Source: Paractinoplanes rishiriensis (GTDB taxonomy: Bacteria; Actinomycetota; Actinomycetes; Mycobacteriales; Micromonosporaceae). Taken from it: a DNA stretch of 52,957 bases. Location: positions 1 through 52,957 of the forward strand of contig NZ_BOMV01000004.1 of assembly GCF_016862375.1 (NCBI RefSeq), in the 5' to 3' direction. Positions 16,507 to 25,874 of the stretch are shown here, in pieces. Position 1 is the first letter of the stretch. Each line of letters opens with the position of its first letter. The position numbers and the translations under genes are program-made. The notes under the pieces were generated by a model, which was not told where the DNA came from, did not search any database, and saw only the letters and a list, made by a program, of their open reading frames with translations.

Positions 16507-17823
16507 ATGCGCCCGCCGGTCCTGCTCGTCACCGCTCTCACCCCCGCGGTCTGGGGGACCACCTACGTCGTGACCACCGAGTTGCTGCCGCCGGGCCGCC
16601 CGCTGCTCGCCGGCGTGCTGCGCGCGCTGCCGGCCGGGCTGCTGCTGCTCGCGCTCACCCGCCGGCTGCCGCGCGGCGACTGGTGGTGGCGCTCGGCGGT
16701 GCTCGGCGGCCTCAACATCGGCGTCTTCTTCGCGCTGCTGTTCGTCAGCGCCTACCGGCTCCCCGGCGGCGTGGCCGCGGTGCTCGGCGCGGCCCAGCCG
16801 CTCCTGGTGGCCGGGCTGACCGTGCTGCTGCTGACCGAGCGGGTCGCGCTGCGCACCGTCCTGGCGGGGCTGGCCGGCGCGGCCGGGGTGGCCCTCGCCG
16901 TGCTCACCGCGGCCGCCCGGATGGACGCGCTCGGCCTGCTGGCCGGGCTGGCCGGCACCGCCTCGATGGCGCTCGGCCTGGTGCTCACCAAGCGGTGGGG
17001 CCGCCCGGATGTGCCGCTGCTGACCGCGACCGGCTGGCAGCTGGCCGCCGGTGGGCTGCTGCTGGTGCCGGTGACGCTGCTGGCCGAGGGCCTGCCGCCG
17101 GCGCTGACGGTGGGCAACCTGGCCGGGTACGCCTACCTGTCGGTGGTCGGCACCGCCCTGGCGTACTCGATCTGGTTCTGGGGTCTGGAGCGCCTGCCGG
17201 CCGCCCGGATCTCGCTGCTCGGGCTGCTCTCCCCGGTGGTCGCCACGGCGCTGGGCTGGGCCGTGCTCGGGCAGCGGCTGACTCCGGCGCAGGTGGCCGG
17301 CATGGTGCTGGCGTTCGGCGCGGTGGTGTGGGGCCAGCGCTCAGCGCAGGTCCGCGTTTTCCATGACGCGCCGCGGGAAGCCGACCCGCGCGACCCGCAG
17401 CATGGCCCGGCCCACCCGGTCGGTGGTGGTGACATGGCCGGGCGCGACCCGTTCGAGCAGCGGGATCAGCGGCGCCAGCACGGTGTAGCCGGCGTTGTAC
17501 AGGCGGGTCTTCGACCGCACGCCGTGGGTGGGCTGGATGATGCCCGGCCGGAAGGCGTACCCGTTGGGCAGCAGCTCGAGGATCTCCCGCTCGGCTCGCG
17601 CCTTGACCCGCGCCCACATCTGCCGGCTGTTCGCGCCGGTGCCCGCCCCGCTGACGTAGATGAAGCAGACCTCCGGCCGGACCTCGGCAAACGTGCGCGC
17701 CGTGGCCATCGGGTAGTCGTACGTGACCGTCGTGTACCGGGCCTCGTCCATACCGACCGACGACACGCCCAGGCAGTAGAAGCAGGCGTCGCACCCGGCC
17801 AGCAGGTCGCGGATCGGCGCTAG
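16507..17823 (+). CDS. EamA/DMT-family transporter without its own stop; C terminus runs antisense into next gene
   Basis: The transporter part is about 278 residues with ten hydrophobic segments in two EamA repeats (AVWGTTYVVTTELLPPGRP at the start; VGTALAYSIWFWGLERLP and LGQRLTPAQVAGMVLAFGAV in the second). It would export small metabolites or drugs. ATG 16507 follows GGGAG. The normal end of the fold (VVWGQ, about 17340) coincides with the stop codon of the convergent NAD(P)-binding gene. No in-frame stop occurs until 17823, which adds about 160 Arg/Gly/Pro-rich residues antisense to that gene. I regard the tail as non-native, produced by loss of the original stop. Confidence 0.82.
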   Translation: MRPPVLLVTALTPAVWGTTYVVTTELLPPGRPLLAGVLRALPAGLLLLALTRRLPRGDWWWRSAVLGGLNIGVFFALLFVSAYRLPGGVAAVLGAAQPLLVAGLTVLLLTERVALRTVLAGLAGAAGVALAVLTAAARMDALGLLAGLAGTASMALGLVLTKRWGRPDVPLLTATGWQLAAGGLLLVPVTLLAEGLPPALTVGNLAGYAYLSVVGTALAYSIWFWGLERLPAARISLLGLLSPVVATALGWAVLGQRLTPAQVAGMVLAFGAVVWGQRSAQVRVFHDAPREADPRDPQHGPAHPVGGGDMAGRDPFEQRDQRRQHGVAGVVQAGLRPHAVGGLDDARPEGVPVGQQLEDLPLGSRLDPRPHLPAVRAGARPADVDEADLRPDLGKRARRGHRVVVRDRRVPGLVHTDRRHAQAVEAGVAPGQQVADRR

Positions 17824-17985
17824 GTCGGCGAAGTCGGTGAGGGCCACCTCGCGCAGCTTGGGGTGGGTGAGGCGGGTGGGCGTACGGCCGACGGCAAGCA
17901 CCTGCTCGACGTCCTTGGCCAGCAGGCTCTCGCGCAGGACGCCCTGGCCGACCATGCCGGTCGCCCCGAAGATCGCAACTCTCAT
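17341..17985 (-). CDS. NAD(P)-binding (NmrA/SDR-like) protein
   Basis: A 214-residue Rossmann protein. It starts MRVAIFGATGMVGQGVLRE with the GxxGxxG dinucleotide loop, then CDACFYCLGVSSVGMDE, YTTVTYDYPM, FIYVSGAGTG and YAFRPGIIQPTHG. It resembles atypical SDRs related to TIP30/NmrA; the substrate is unknown. The ATG follows GGGGGAG at good spacing. Its whole 3' part is overlapped antisense by the extended EamA frame. Confidence 0.87.
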   Translation of the reverse strand: MRVAIFGATGMVGQGVLRESLLAKDVEQVLAVGRTPTRLTHPKLREVALTDFADLAPIRDLLAGCDACFYCLGVSSVGMDEARYTTVTYDYPMATARTFAEVRPEVCFIYVSGAGTGANSRQMWARVKARAEREILELLPNGYAFRPGIIQPTHGVRSKTRLYNAGYTVLAPLIPLLERVAPGHVTTTDRVGRAMLRVARVGFPRRVMENADLR

Positions 17986-18075
17986 CCCTGCTCCCCCTCG
18001 GTCGGCCGGTCTCACCTTACTGACCACCGCTACGGAGGACCGAAAATGTCGTAGGGCACGTCTAGGGTTTGGCCC

Positions 18076-20877
18076 GTGCCCGTTGAGAAATGGTCCTCGG
18101 CTCAGGTCGAGACGCTCGCGCCGGACGCCCCCTCGGTCAGGGCCGCGCGCGGTCTCGCCGGGCCGGGGTCCTGGTCCGCCACCGGCATGCTCGACGAGGT
18201 CCTCTGGGGACTCTGCCGCAGCTATCAGGTGTGTGTCGACCTGTCCGGGCCCGCGTTCCGGTGCAACTGCCCGAGCCGCAAGGTCCCCTGCAAACACGCT
18301 CTCGGCCTGCTGCTGCTCTGGGCCGAGTCCGATGTGTCCGGCGCGCCGGCACCCGACTTCGCCCGCGAGTGGCAGGCGGCGCGGGCCGCCCGGGCCGCCG
18401 CCAAGGCCGCGCCGCGGGCCGCGTCCGCGCCCGATCCGGCGGCCGCGGCCAAACGGGCCGAGCAGCGCGCCGAGCGGGTGGCCGGCGGCATGGCCGAGCT
18501 GAGCCGCTGGCTCGACGACCAGGTCCGGCAGGGTCTGGCCGGGGCACAGCGAGCCGGGCACCAGCCGTTCGAGGCGATGGCCGCGCGCCTGGTCGATGCA
18601 CAGGCACCGACCGCCGCCGGCGCGGTCCGCCGGCTCGGTGGCTTCGCCGGCATCGGGTCGCAGTGGGCCGATCGGCTGCTCGGCGAGCTGGCCCTCCTGC
18701 GGCTGCTGGTCACCGGCTACGACCGCCTGGCCGGCCTGCCGCCCGACCTGGCCGCCACGGTGCGCTCCCGGGTCGGCTTCCCGGTCGCCACCGACGACGT
18801 GCTCGCCGGCCCGCGGGTGGCCGACCGGTGGCAGGTGCTGGGCCAGATCGAGACCGACGACGGCGCGCTGACCACCCGGCGCACCTGGCTGCGCGGCTCG
18901 TCGACCGGCCGGTTCGCGCTCGTACTCGCGTTCGCCGCACCCGGGCAGCCGCTGATCGCCGATCTGGTGCCCGGCACCGAGTTCCGCGGCGAGCTGACCT
19001 TCTATCCGGGCGCCGCACCGCTGCGCGCCCTGGTCGCCGATCGGATCAGCGCGGCCGAGCCGTGCCGCGCACCGGACGGCGCCCTCCCGCTCGGCGAGGC
19101 GCTCGGCGGCTGGGCGGCCACGATCGCCGCCGAGCCGTGGCGCTACGACGCACCGGTCCTGCTCGCCGGGGTGACCCCCGACGGCGACGGCTGGCTGGTC
19201 GACGGCACCGGTGCGGCCTTGCCGCTGGCGCCCGGGCACCGCGAGCCCTGGTGGCTGCTCGCCGCGGCCGGCGCGACGCCCGCCACGGTGGCCGCCGAGT
19301 GGTCCCCGTCGGGCCTGCGTCCGCTGGCCGCCTGGGTCGACGGACTCTACGTGCCGGCCGCCCCGCCCCAGCCCGACCCGAGCGCACCGCGCCGGCCGGA
19401 GCTGCCACCCGACCTGCTCGCCGCCGCCCTGGTCGGCACCAACCGCCGCCCCTGGACCGGCGCCGGCACCCTGCTCGAGTCGGCGGCCGTCGCGCTGACC
19501 CGCCGGCGAGCCGGCGTGGCACCGGCCACCGGCCGCGCGCCGCTGTCCCCCGCTCCCGCCGAGACCACCCCGGCGCTGCCCGCCGCGGCCGGCGTCCGGC
19601 TGATCCGCATCCTCGGCGAGGGCGTGCCCGGCGGCGCCCAGCTGGCCCAGGAACTCCTCGCCCAGTGGCTGGCCGCAGCCGCCGACCGAGGCGGCCACGT
19701 GCCGCCGGTCGCCCTACCGGCCCTGCTCGACGCGGGCCGCCGCAACTCGATCATCCGTCCCGCGCTGGCCCGCGTCGCCGGCCGCCGTGGCTCCTGGCTG
19801 GCCGCCATGCGCCCCGATTGGCGCTGGCTGACCGACGAGGCGGGCGCCGTCCCCCTGCTGTTCGACGGCCCCGGCCCGAGCGCGCCGACCGGCCCGAGCG
19901 GGCCGCCCGGCTGGGTGACCGGCACGCTGGGCGAGCGGCTCGGCATCCTCACCGCGCTGCGGCGCGGCGACCCCGACGGCGCCCGGGAGCTGGTGACCGC
20001 CACGTGGCAGCAGGAGTCCTCGGAGGACCGCGCCCGGTTTGTGGCCGCCCTCGACACCGGGTTGAGCCTGGCCGACGACCCGTTCCTGGAGCAGGCGCTC
20101 GACGACCGGCGCCGCGAGGTGCGCGAGGCGGCGCTCGACCTGTTGCGCCGGCTTCCCGGGTCGGCGCTGCGGGCGCGGATGGCGGGGCGGGCCCGGGCCG
20201 CGGTTCGGGTTGAGGGCGGGCGGCTCGTGGTGACGCCGCCCGAGGATCTCGACCCCGGCATGCGGCGGGACGGGGTCGCCGCCACGCCGGCCCGGGGTCT
20301 CGGGGTGAGTGCCTGGCTGCTCGAGGAGATCGTCGCCGGCGCGCCGCTGGACACCTGGTCCGCGCCGGCCACCATGCTGCGGCTCGCGAGCGGCCACGAC
20401 TGGGAGGCGGCGCTGCTGCACGGCTGGGCCAGGGCCGCGGTGGCACAGACCGACCCGGGCTGGGCCACGGCGCTGCTCGGCGCGGCGTCCGGCGCCCTGC
20501 GCGAGTCGGTCCGCTGGGATCTGCACCTCGTTCTCCCGCCGGACGAGCTGGGCCGGCTGGCCGCCGACGCGCTGCGCCGCGAGGACGGCATGGCGCACCG
20601 GCTGCTCTCCATTCATCCCGGCCGCTGGCCCGACGAGCTGTCGGTGGCCGTGCTCGAGACCATCGCGCACCGGGCCCGCACCGACCGGCACAGCTGGCAG
20701 CTCGGTGAACTCTGCCGGGCCGCCGCGCTGGCGATGCCGCCGGCGTACGAGACCTGGGTTTCCCGCCTTGCCCTGCAGCTCGATCAGGAGCCGGCAGACC
20801 AGTCGCGGGTGCGGCCGGTGGCCGACCTCGCCCGCACGCTCACCTTCCGCCACGAGATGTTTCAGGAGTTCGAGTGA
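18076..20877 (+). CDS. SWIM zinc-finger protein with DUF5691-like region
   Basis: A 933-residue protein. The SWIM motif is FRCNCPSRKVPCKHALGL, with ligands Cys63, Cys65, Cys72 and His74 (CxC-x6-CxH). A Lys/Ala-rich helical segment (about 105-150) follows, and then a long region matching DUF5691-type proteins with an Arg/Ala-rich, HEAT-like C terminus (REVREAALDLLRRLPGSALR). SWIM domains bind nucleic acid or protein. It is the first gene of an overlapping four-gene operon; its content resembles E. coli YehQ. GTG 18076 lies 7 nt after TAGGGT (18063-18068), so the operon mRNA is probably leaderless. Confidence 0.85.
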   Translation: MPVEKWSSAQVETLAPDAPSVRAARGLAGPGSWSATGMLDEVLWGLCRSYQVCVDLSGPAFRCNCPSRKVPCKHALGLLLLWAESDVSGAPAPDFAREWQAARAARAAAKAAPRAASAPDPAAAAKRAEQRAERVAGGMAELSRWLDDQVRQGLAGAQRAGHQPFEAMAARLVDAQAPTAAGAVRRLGGFAGIGSQWADRLLGELALLRLLVTGYDRLAGLPPDLAATVRSRVGFPVATDDVLAGPRVADRWQVLGQIETDDGALTTRRTWLRGSSTGRFALVLAFAAPGQPLIADLVPGTEFRGELTFYPGAAPLRALVADRISAAEPCRAPDGALPLGEALGGWAATIAAEPWRYDAPVLLAGVTPDGDGWLVDGTGAALPLAPGHREPWWLLAAAGATPATVAAEWSPSGLRPLAAWVDGLYVPAAPPQPDPSAPRRPELPPDLLAAALVGTNRRPWTGAGTLLESAAVALTRRRAGVAPATGRAPLSPAPAETTPALPAAAGVRLIRILGEGVPGGAQLAQELLAQWLAAAADRGGHVPPVALPALLDAGRRNSIIRPALARVAGRRGSWLAAMRPDWRWLTDEAGAVPLLFDGPGPSAPTGPSGPPGWVTGTLGERLGILTALRRGDPDGARELVTATWQQESSEDRARFVAALDTGLSLADDPFLEQALDDRRREVREAALDLLRRLPGSALRARMAGRARAAVRVEGGRLVVTPPEDLDPGMRRDGVAATPARGLGVSAWLLEEIVAGAPLDTWSAPATMLRLASGHDWEAALLHGWARAAVAQTDPGWATALLGAASGALRESVRWDLHLVLPPDELGRLAADALRREDGMAHRLLSIHPGRWPDELSVAVLETIAHRARTDRHSWQLGELCRAAALAMPPAYETWVSRLALQLDQEPADQSRVRPVADLARTLTFRHEMFQEFE

Positions 20878-21935
20878 CCGCTCTGCGCCCGCACGCCGAG
20901 GACCAGTACGCCGAGGAACTGGCCGTGCTCGCCGCGGCCGACGACCGGCCCCGGCCACCCGGCTGGCGGCTCTCCCCGCAGGCCGTGGTGACCTACCTGC
21001 TGGGCGGCGGCGCCAAGATCAGCCCGAAGTACGTGGGTCCGCGCCGGCTCGTCGAGGTCGCGGTCGCCACCCTGGTCACCGATCGGGCGCTGCTCCTGCT
21101 CGGCGTGCCGGGCACGGCCAAGACCTGGGTGTCCGAGCACCTCGCGGCCGCCATCTCGGGCGACTCGACCCTGCTCGTGCAGGGCACGGCGGGCACGGCC
21201 GAGGAGGCGATCCGGTACGGGTGGAACTACGCACGCCTGCTCGCCGAGGGGCCGACCGACGCGGCGCTGGTGCCCAGCCCGATCATGCGGGCCATGCAGA
21301 CCGGCACGATCGCCCGGCTCGAGGAGCTCACCCGGGTGCCGTCCGACGTGCAGGACGCGCTGATCACCATCCTGTCCGAGAAGACGCTGCCGGTGCCCGA
21401 GCTCAACACCGAGGTGCAGGCGCAGCGCGGGTTCAACCTGATCGCCACGGCCAACGACCGCGACCGCGGGGTCAACGAGCTGTCCAGCGCGCTGCGGCGC
21501 CGCTTCAACACGGTGGTGCTGCCGGTGCCGGCTTCGGCCGACGACGAGGTCGAGATCGTCGCCCGCCGGGTCGCCCAGCTCGGCCGGTCGCTCGACCTGC
21601 CCGAGGTGCCGACCGCGCTCGAGGAGATCCGCCGGGTGGTGACCGTTTTCCGGGAGCTGCGCACCGGCCTCACCGAGGACGGCCGCACCAAGCTCAAGTC
21701 GCCGACCGGCACGCTCTCCACGGCCGAGGCCATCTCGGTGATCACGAACGGGATGGCGCTGGCCGCCCACTTCGGCGACGGCACCCTGCACGCCGGTGAC
21801 GTGGCCGCCGGCATCGTCGGCGCGGTCGTGAAGGACCCGGTCTCGGACGGCGTGGTGTGGCGCGAATACCTGGAAACCGTGGTGCGCGAACGCACCGACT
21901 GGCTCGACTTCTACCGGGCCGCCCGCGATGCCTGA
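20874..21935 (+). CDS. MoxR-family AAA+ ATPase
   Basis: A 353-residue AAA+ ATPase. Walker A is GVPGTAKT near residue 77. The Walker B/sensor area includes RLEELTRVPSDVQDALITIL, sensor 1 is LIATANDRDRGVN, and the arginine finger lies in LRRRFNTVVLPVP. MoxR ATPases act as chaperone-like remodellers with VWA partners, and a VWA gene lies in the same operon. Its GTG start overlaps the previous stop (GTGA). The length is close to that of E. coli YehL, its likely counterpart. Confidence 0.92.
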   Translation: MTALRPHAEDQYAEELAVLAAADDRPRPPGWRLSPQAVVTYLLGGGAKISPKYVGPRRLVEVAVATLVTDRALLLLGVPGTAKTWVSEHLAAAISGDSTLLVQGTAGTAEEAIRYGWNYARLLAEGPTDAALVPSPIMRAMQTGTIARLEELTRVPSDVQDALITILSEKTLPVPELNTEVQAQRGFNLIATANDRDRGVNELSSALRRRFNTVVLPVPASADDEVEIVARRVAQLGRSLDLPEVPTALEEIRRVVTVFRELRTGLTEDGRTKLKSPTGTLSTAEAISVITNGMALAAHFGDGTLHAGDVAAGIVGAVVKDPVSDGVVWREYLETVVRERTDWLDFYRAARDA

Positions 21936-24186
21936 GCGGCTCTACGGCATCCGGCACCACGGTCCGGGCTCGGCCCGCGCCGTAGTGCAGGAGTTGGCCC
22001 GCCACCGGCCGGACGTGCTGCTGGTGGAGGGGCCGCCGGAGGCCGACGAGCTGGTGCGCTGGGTGGCCGACGTGGGCCTGGAGCCGCCGGTGGCCCTGCT
22101 GGGCTACGCGTCCGACGACCCGCGGCGGGCGGCGTTCTGGCCGTTCGCGGTGTTCTCGCCGGAGTGGCAGGCGATCCGGTGGGCGGTTGAGCAGGGCGTG
22201 CCGGTGCGGTTCTTCGACCTGCCATTCGCCTATCGCCTGAGCGGAGAGGTCAAGCCGCCGCCGGCCGACGGGCCGGCGCCGGGCGACGCCGGCCCGGAGG
22301 CGGAACAGTCCGCGGAGGCGGAACAGTCCGCGGAGCCGCGGCGGCCGGTCGATCCGATCGGGGAGCTTGCCGCGGCGGCCGGCTATGACGATCCCGAGCG
22401 CTGGTGGGAGGACGTCGTCGAGCACCGGGGCATGCCGGCGTTCGAGGCGATTGCCGAGGCCATGACGGCGATCCGGGACTCCGCGCCCGAGGATCCCGAT
22501 GACCTGGTTCGCGAGGCGTACATGCGCACCGTGCTGCGGGACGTGCGCAAGGCGCACGACGAGATCGCGGTGGTGTGCGGCGCCTGGCACGTGCCGGCCT
22601 TGACCCGCAAGATCTCGGCCAAGGACGACACCGCGCTGTTGCGGGGCCGCCGGAAGGCCAAGGTGGCCTTCACCTGGGTGCCGTGGACCTACGGGCGGCT
22701 GGCGTCCTGGTCGGGCTACGGCGCGGGGGTGCGCTCCCCCGGCTGGTACCACCATCTCTTCACGGCCGCCGACGAGGTGGTGCCGCGCTGGCTGGTCGAC
22801 GCCGCGGGGGTGCTGCGCAATGAGGGCGTGCCGACCTCGTCCGCACACGTCATCGAGGCGACCAGGCTGGCCGAGTCACTGGCGACGCTGCGCGGGCGGC
22901 CGCTCGCCGGACTGGCCGAGGTGACCGAGGCGGCCGAGGCGGTGATGTGCGACGGCGAACGGCTGCGGGTCGAGCTGATCAGCAGCAAGCTGGTGGTGGG
23001 CGAGCGGCTCGGCGGCGTACCGGAGGACATGCCGGGCGTACCGCTGGCCAAGGATCTCGCCGCGCAGCAGCGCGCGTGCCGGCTCAAGCCGGAGGCCCTG
23101 GAGCGGGCGCTCGATCTCGACCTGCGTAAGGAGACCGATCTGCGGCGCAGCCGCCTGCTGCACCAGCTGCGGACCATCGACGTGCCGTGGGGCGAGCCGG
23201 TCGCGGCCCGGCGCGGCACCGGCACGTTCCGCGAGGAGTGGCGGCTGCGGTGGCAGCCCGAGTTCGCGGTGCGGCTGGTCGAGGGCAGCATGTTCGGCAC
23301 CACCGTGGTCGCGGCCGCCACCGCCAGGGTGACCCGGGCCGCGGCCGACGCCGAGACGCTGGCCGAGGTGACCGCGCTGGTCGAGACGTGCCTGCTCGCC
23401 GACCTGGCCGGCGCCTATCCGCCGGTGCTGTCCGCGCTGGACACCCGGGCCGCGCTGGACGCCGACGTCAACCACCTGATGGCGGCCATTCCGGCGCTGG
23501 CCCGGACGCTGCGGTACGGCGACGTCCGGCGTACCGACATGGCCGGTCTCGCCACGGTGACCGCGAGCCTGCTCGCCCGGGTGTGCGCCGGGCTGCCGTC
23601 GGCGGCCGGCTCGGTGTCCGACGAGGCCGCCAAGCTGCTGCGGGACCGGATCGACGGGGTGCACGCCGCGGTCGGGCTGCTCGCCGACGACGAGATGCGG
23701 GACCGCTGGCTGGCCACCCTCGCCTCGCTGGCCGGGCGGGCCGACCTGCACGGGCTGCTGGCCGGGCGGCTCACCCGGCTGCTGCTCGACGCGGGCCGCC
23801 TGGACGCGGCCGAGGTGCGCCGCCGGCTGCGGCTGCCGCTGACCGTGGGCACGCCGCCGGCGCACGCGGCCGCCTGGGTGGAGGGCTTCCTGTCCGGCGG
23901 CGGCCTGCTGCTGGTGCACGACGAGGCGCTGCTGGCGCTGCTCGACGACTGGCTGGCCGACATTCCGGCCGCCGCGTTCGACGACGTCCTGCCGCTGCTG
24001 CGCCGGACGTTCGGCGCCTTCGACAGCGGCGAGCGCCGGGCGATCGGCGAGCGGATCGCCGGCGCGCGGGCCGCCACCGGCGCCGCGCCGGGCGGGCTCG
24101 GCTTCGACCCGGCCCGCGCCGATCTGGTGCTGCCGACGCTCAGCGCGCTGCTCGGGCGCGACCTCACCACCGGGGAGGCGGGATGA
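21928..24186 (+). CDS. DUF5682-family protein
   Basis: A 752-residue cytoplasmic protein. The N terminus reads YGIRHHGPGSARAVVQEL and then VLLVEGPPEADELVRWV. A His/Gly/Ser motif followed by EGP recalls the EreA/ChaN/TraB-TIKI hydrolase-like fold; this link is my inference. Another conserved block is VCGAWHVPAL near residue 215. The C-terminal half is helical and Leu/Ala-rich, probably a scaffold. It overlaps the MoxR gene by 8 bp and the VWA gene by 4 bp. Length and neighbours match E. coli YehM. No enzymatic activity is known to me. Confidence 0.82.
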   Translation: MPERLYGIRHHGPGSARAVVQELARHRPDVLLVEGPPEADELVRWVADVGLEPPVALLGYASDDPRRAAFWPFAVFSPEWQAIRWAVEQGVPVRFFDLPFAYRLSGEVKPPPADGPAPGDAGPEAEQSAEAEQSAEPRRPVDPIGELAAAAGYDDPERWWEDVVEHRGMPAFEAIAEAMTAIRDSAPEDPDDLVREAYMRTVLRDVRKAHDEIAVVCGAWHVPALTRKISAKDDTALLRGRRKAKVAFTWVPWTYGRLASWSGYGAGVRSPGWYHHLFTAADEVVPRWLVDAAGVLRNEGVPTSSAHVIEATRLAESLATLRGRPLAGLAEVTEAAEAVMCDGERLRVELISSKLVVGERLGGVPEDMPGVPLAKDLAAQQRACRLKPEALERALDLDLRKETDLRRSRLLHQLRTIDVPWGEPVAARRGTGTFREEWRLRWQPEFAVRLVEGSMFGTTVVAAATARVTRAAADAETLAEVTALVETCLLADLAGAYPPVLSALDTRAALDADVNHLMAAIPALARTLRYGDVRRTDMAGLATVTASLLARVCAGLPSAAGSVSDEAAKLLRDRIDGVHAAVGLLADDEMRDRWLATLASLAGRADLHGLLAGRLTRLLLDAGRLDAAEVRRRLRLPLTVGTPPAHAAAWVEGFLSGGGLLLVHDEALLALLDDWLADIPAAAFDDVLPLLRRTFGAFDSGERRAIGERIAGARAATGAAPGGLGFDPARADLVLPTLSALLGRDLTTGEAG

Positions 24187-25340
24187 CCGAGGAACGGCAG
24201 CGGCGCTGGCGGATGGTGCTGGGCGGGCCGGCCGAGGAGGCGCTCGGCAAGGCGGAGGGCCGCGACGGCGCGATGGACTCGGCGCTTGCCGCGCTCTACG
24301 ACGCCGCCGAGGGCGACGGCGAGCCGGGCCGCAAGCGCTCGGCCGGGCTGGGCAGTTCGGCGCCCAAGGTGGCGCGCTGGCTCGGCGACATCCGGGAGTA
24401 CTTCCCCAGCACGGTGGTGCAGGTCATGCAGTCGGACGCGATCGAGCGCCTCGACCTCACCCGGCTGCTGCTCGAGCCCGAGATGCTGGCCGCCGTGGAA
24501 CCCGACGTGCACCTGGTCGGCACGCTGCTCTCGCTCAACCGGGTCATGCCGGCGCAGACCAAGGACGCGGCCCGCCAGGTGGTGCGCACGGTGGTCGAGC
24601 AGCTGGAGAAACGGATCGAGCAGAAGACCCGGGCGGCGGTGACCGGTGCGCTCAACCGGGCCGCCCGGATCAACCGGCCCCGGCACTCCGACATCGACTG
24701 GGACAAGACGATCCGGGCCAACCTGAAGCACTACCAGGCCGAGCACCGCACCGTGATCCCGGAGCGGCTGGTCGGCTACGGCCGGCGCACCACCGCGGTG
24801 CAGCGGGACGTGGTGCTCTGCGTGGACCAGTCCGGGTCGATGGCGGCGTCGGTCGTGTTCTCGGGCGTGTTCGCGGCGGTGCTCGCTTCGATGCGGTCGC
24901 TGCGTACCTCCCTCGTGGTCTTCGACACCGCGGTGGTGGACCTCACCGAGCAGCTCAGCGACCCGGTGGAGGTGCTGTTCGGCACGCAACTGGGCGGCGG
25001 CACCGACATCAACCGGGCGATCGCCTACAGCCAGCAGCTGATCACCAGACCGCGGGACAGCATCTTCGTGCTGATCAGCGACCTGTACGAGGGCGGTGTC
25101 CGGGAGCAGATGCTGCGCCGGGTCGCCGAGATGACCGCGGCCGGGGTGCAGGTGGTGGTGCTGCTGGCGCTGTCCGATGAGGGCGCTCCGGCGTACGACC
25201 ACGACAATGCGGCGGCGCTCGCGGCGCTGGGTGTCCCCGCCTTTGCCTGCACGCCGGACGCGTTCCCGGATCTGATGGCGGCCGCGATCGAGCGCCGTGA
25301 CCTCAAGGCATTCGCCGAGAGATCCGGGGGTCGTGCCTAG
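24183..25340 (+). CDS. VWA-domain protein, MoxR partner
   Basis: A 385-residue protein with a helical N-terminal half and a C-terminal von Willebrand A domain. MIDAS residues are visible: Asp215-Ser217-Ser219 in VDQSGSM, the Thr in GGGTDIN, and the Asp in LISDLYEGG. The ATG overlaps the stop of the DUF5682 gene (ATGA). It closes the four-gene operon and is the expected partner of the MoxR ATPase; E. coli YehP is the counterpart by length and context. The long frame extending upstream is only a shadow of the DUF5682 gene. Confidence 0.88.
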   Translation: MTEERQRRWRMVLGGPAEEALGKAEGRDGAMDSALAALYDAAEGDGEPGRKRSAGLGSSAPKVARWLGDIREYFPSTVVQVMQSDAIERLDLTRLLLEPEMLAAVEPDVHLVGTLLSLNRVMPAQTKDAARQVVRTVVEQLEKRIEQKTRAAVTGALNRAARINRPRHSDIDWDKTIRANLKHYQAEHRTVIPERLVGYGRRTTAVQRDVVLCVDQSGSMAASVVFSGVFAAVLASMRSLRTSLVVFDTAVVDLTEQLSDPVEVLFGTQLGGGTDINRAIAYSQQLITRPRDSIFVLISDLYEGGVREQMLRRVAEMTAAGVQVVVLLALSDEGAPAYDHDNAAALAALGVPAFACTPDAFPDLMAAAIERRDLKAFAERSGGRA

Positions 25341-25349
25341 ACTGGATAA

Positions 25350-25790
25350 ATGCCATTGAGCGGAGAATATGCCCCGAGCACGTCCGGATGGGCCCGGGAT
25401 CAGGCCGAGAAGTACGAGGAGAGCGGCGGCGTCAAGGCGACCACCCTGCGCGGTATGCCGGTGGTCGTGGTGACGTCGGTGGGCGCGAAGTCCGGCAAGC
25501 TGCGCAAGACGCCCCTCATGCGGGTCGAGCACGAGGGCGAATACCTGGCGGTCGGGTCGCTGGGCGGGGCGCCGAAGAATCCGGTCTGGGTCTACAACCT
25601 GCGCGCCAACCCGCGGGTCGAGGTCCAGGACGAGACCGAGAAGCACGATTATCTGGCCCGCGAGATCGAGGGCGAGGAGCGCGAAGTGTGGTGGGAGCGG
25701 GCCGTCGCGGCCTACCCCGACTACGCCGACTACCAGAAGAAGACCGACCGGATCATCCCGCTGTTCGTCCTGACCCGGCTGCCGGAATGA
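25350..25790 (+). CDS. Ddn-like F420-dependent nitroreductase-family protein
   Basis: A 146-residue split-beta-barrel protein of the deazaflavin-dependent nitroreductase family. Signature parts are [51 protein letters not shown] and [21 protein letters not shown]. Such proteins bind F420H2 and reduce quinones or nitro compounds. The ATG lies 6 nt after TAGACT (25338-25343), so the mRNA is leaderless and independent of the operon upstream despite the 9-bp gap. Confidence 0.9.
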   Translation: MPLSGEYAPSTSGWARDQAEKYEESGGVKATTLRGMPVVVVTSVGAKSGKLRKTPLMRVEHEGEYLAVGSLGGAPKNPVWVYNLRANPRVEVQDETEKHDYLAREIEGEEREVWWERAVAAYPDYADYQKKTDRIIPLFVLTRLPE

Positions 25791-25874
25791 GGCGCACGGA
25801 ATAGGACGCTCCCGATCGGACCAACCTCGGGAAAACCAGGTGCTTTCGAGGCCCCGAAGACCGATCATCGCAAC

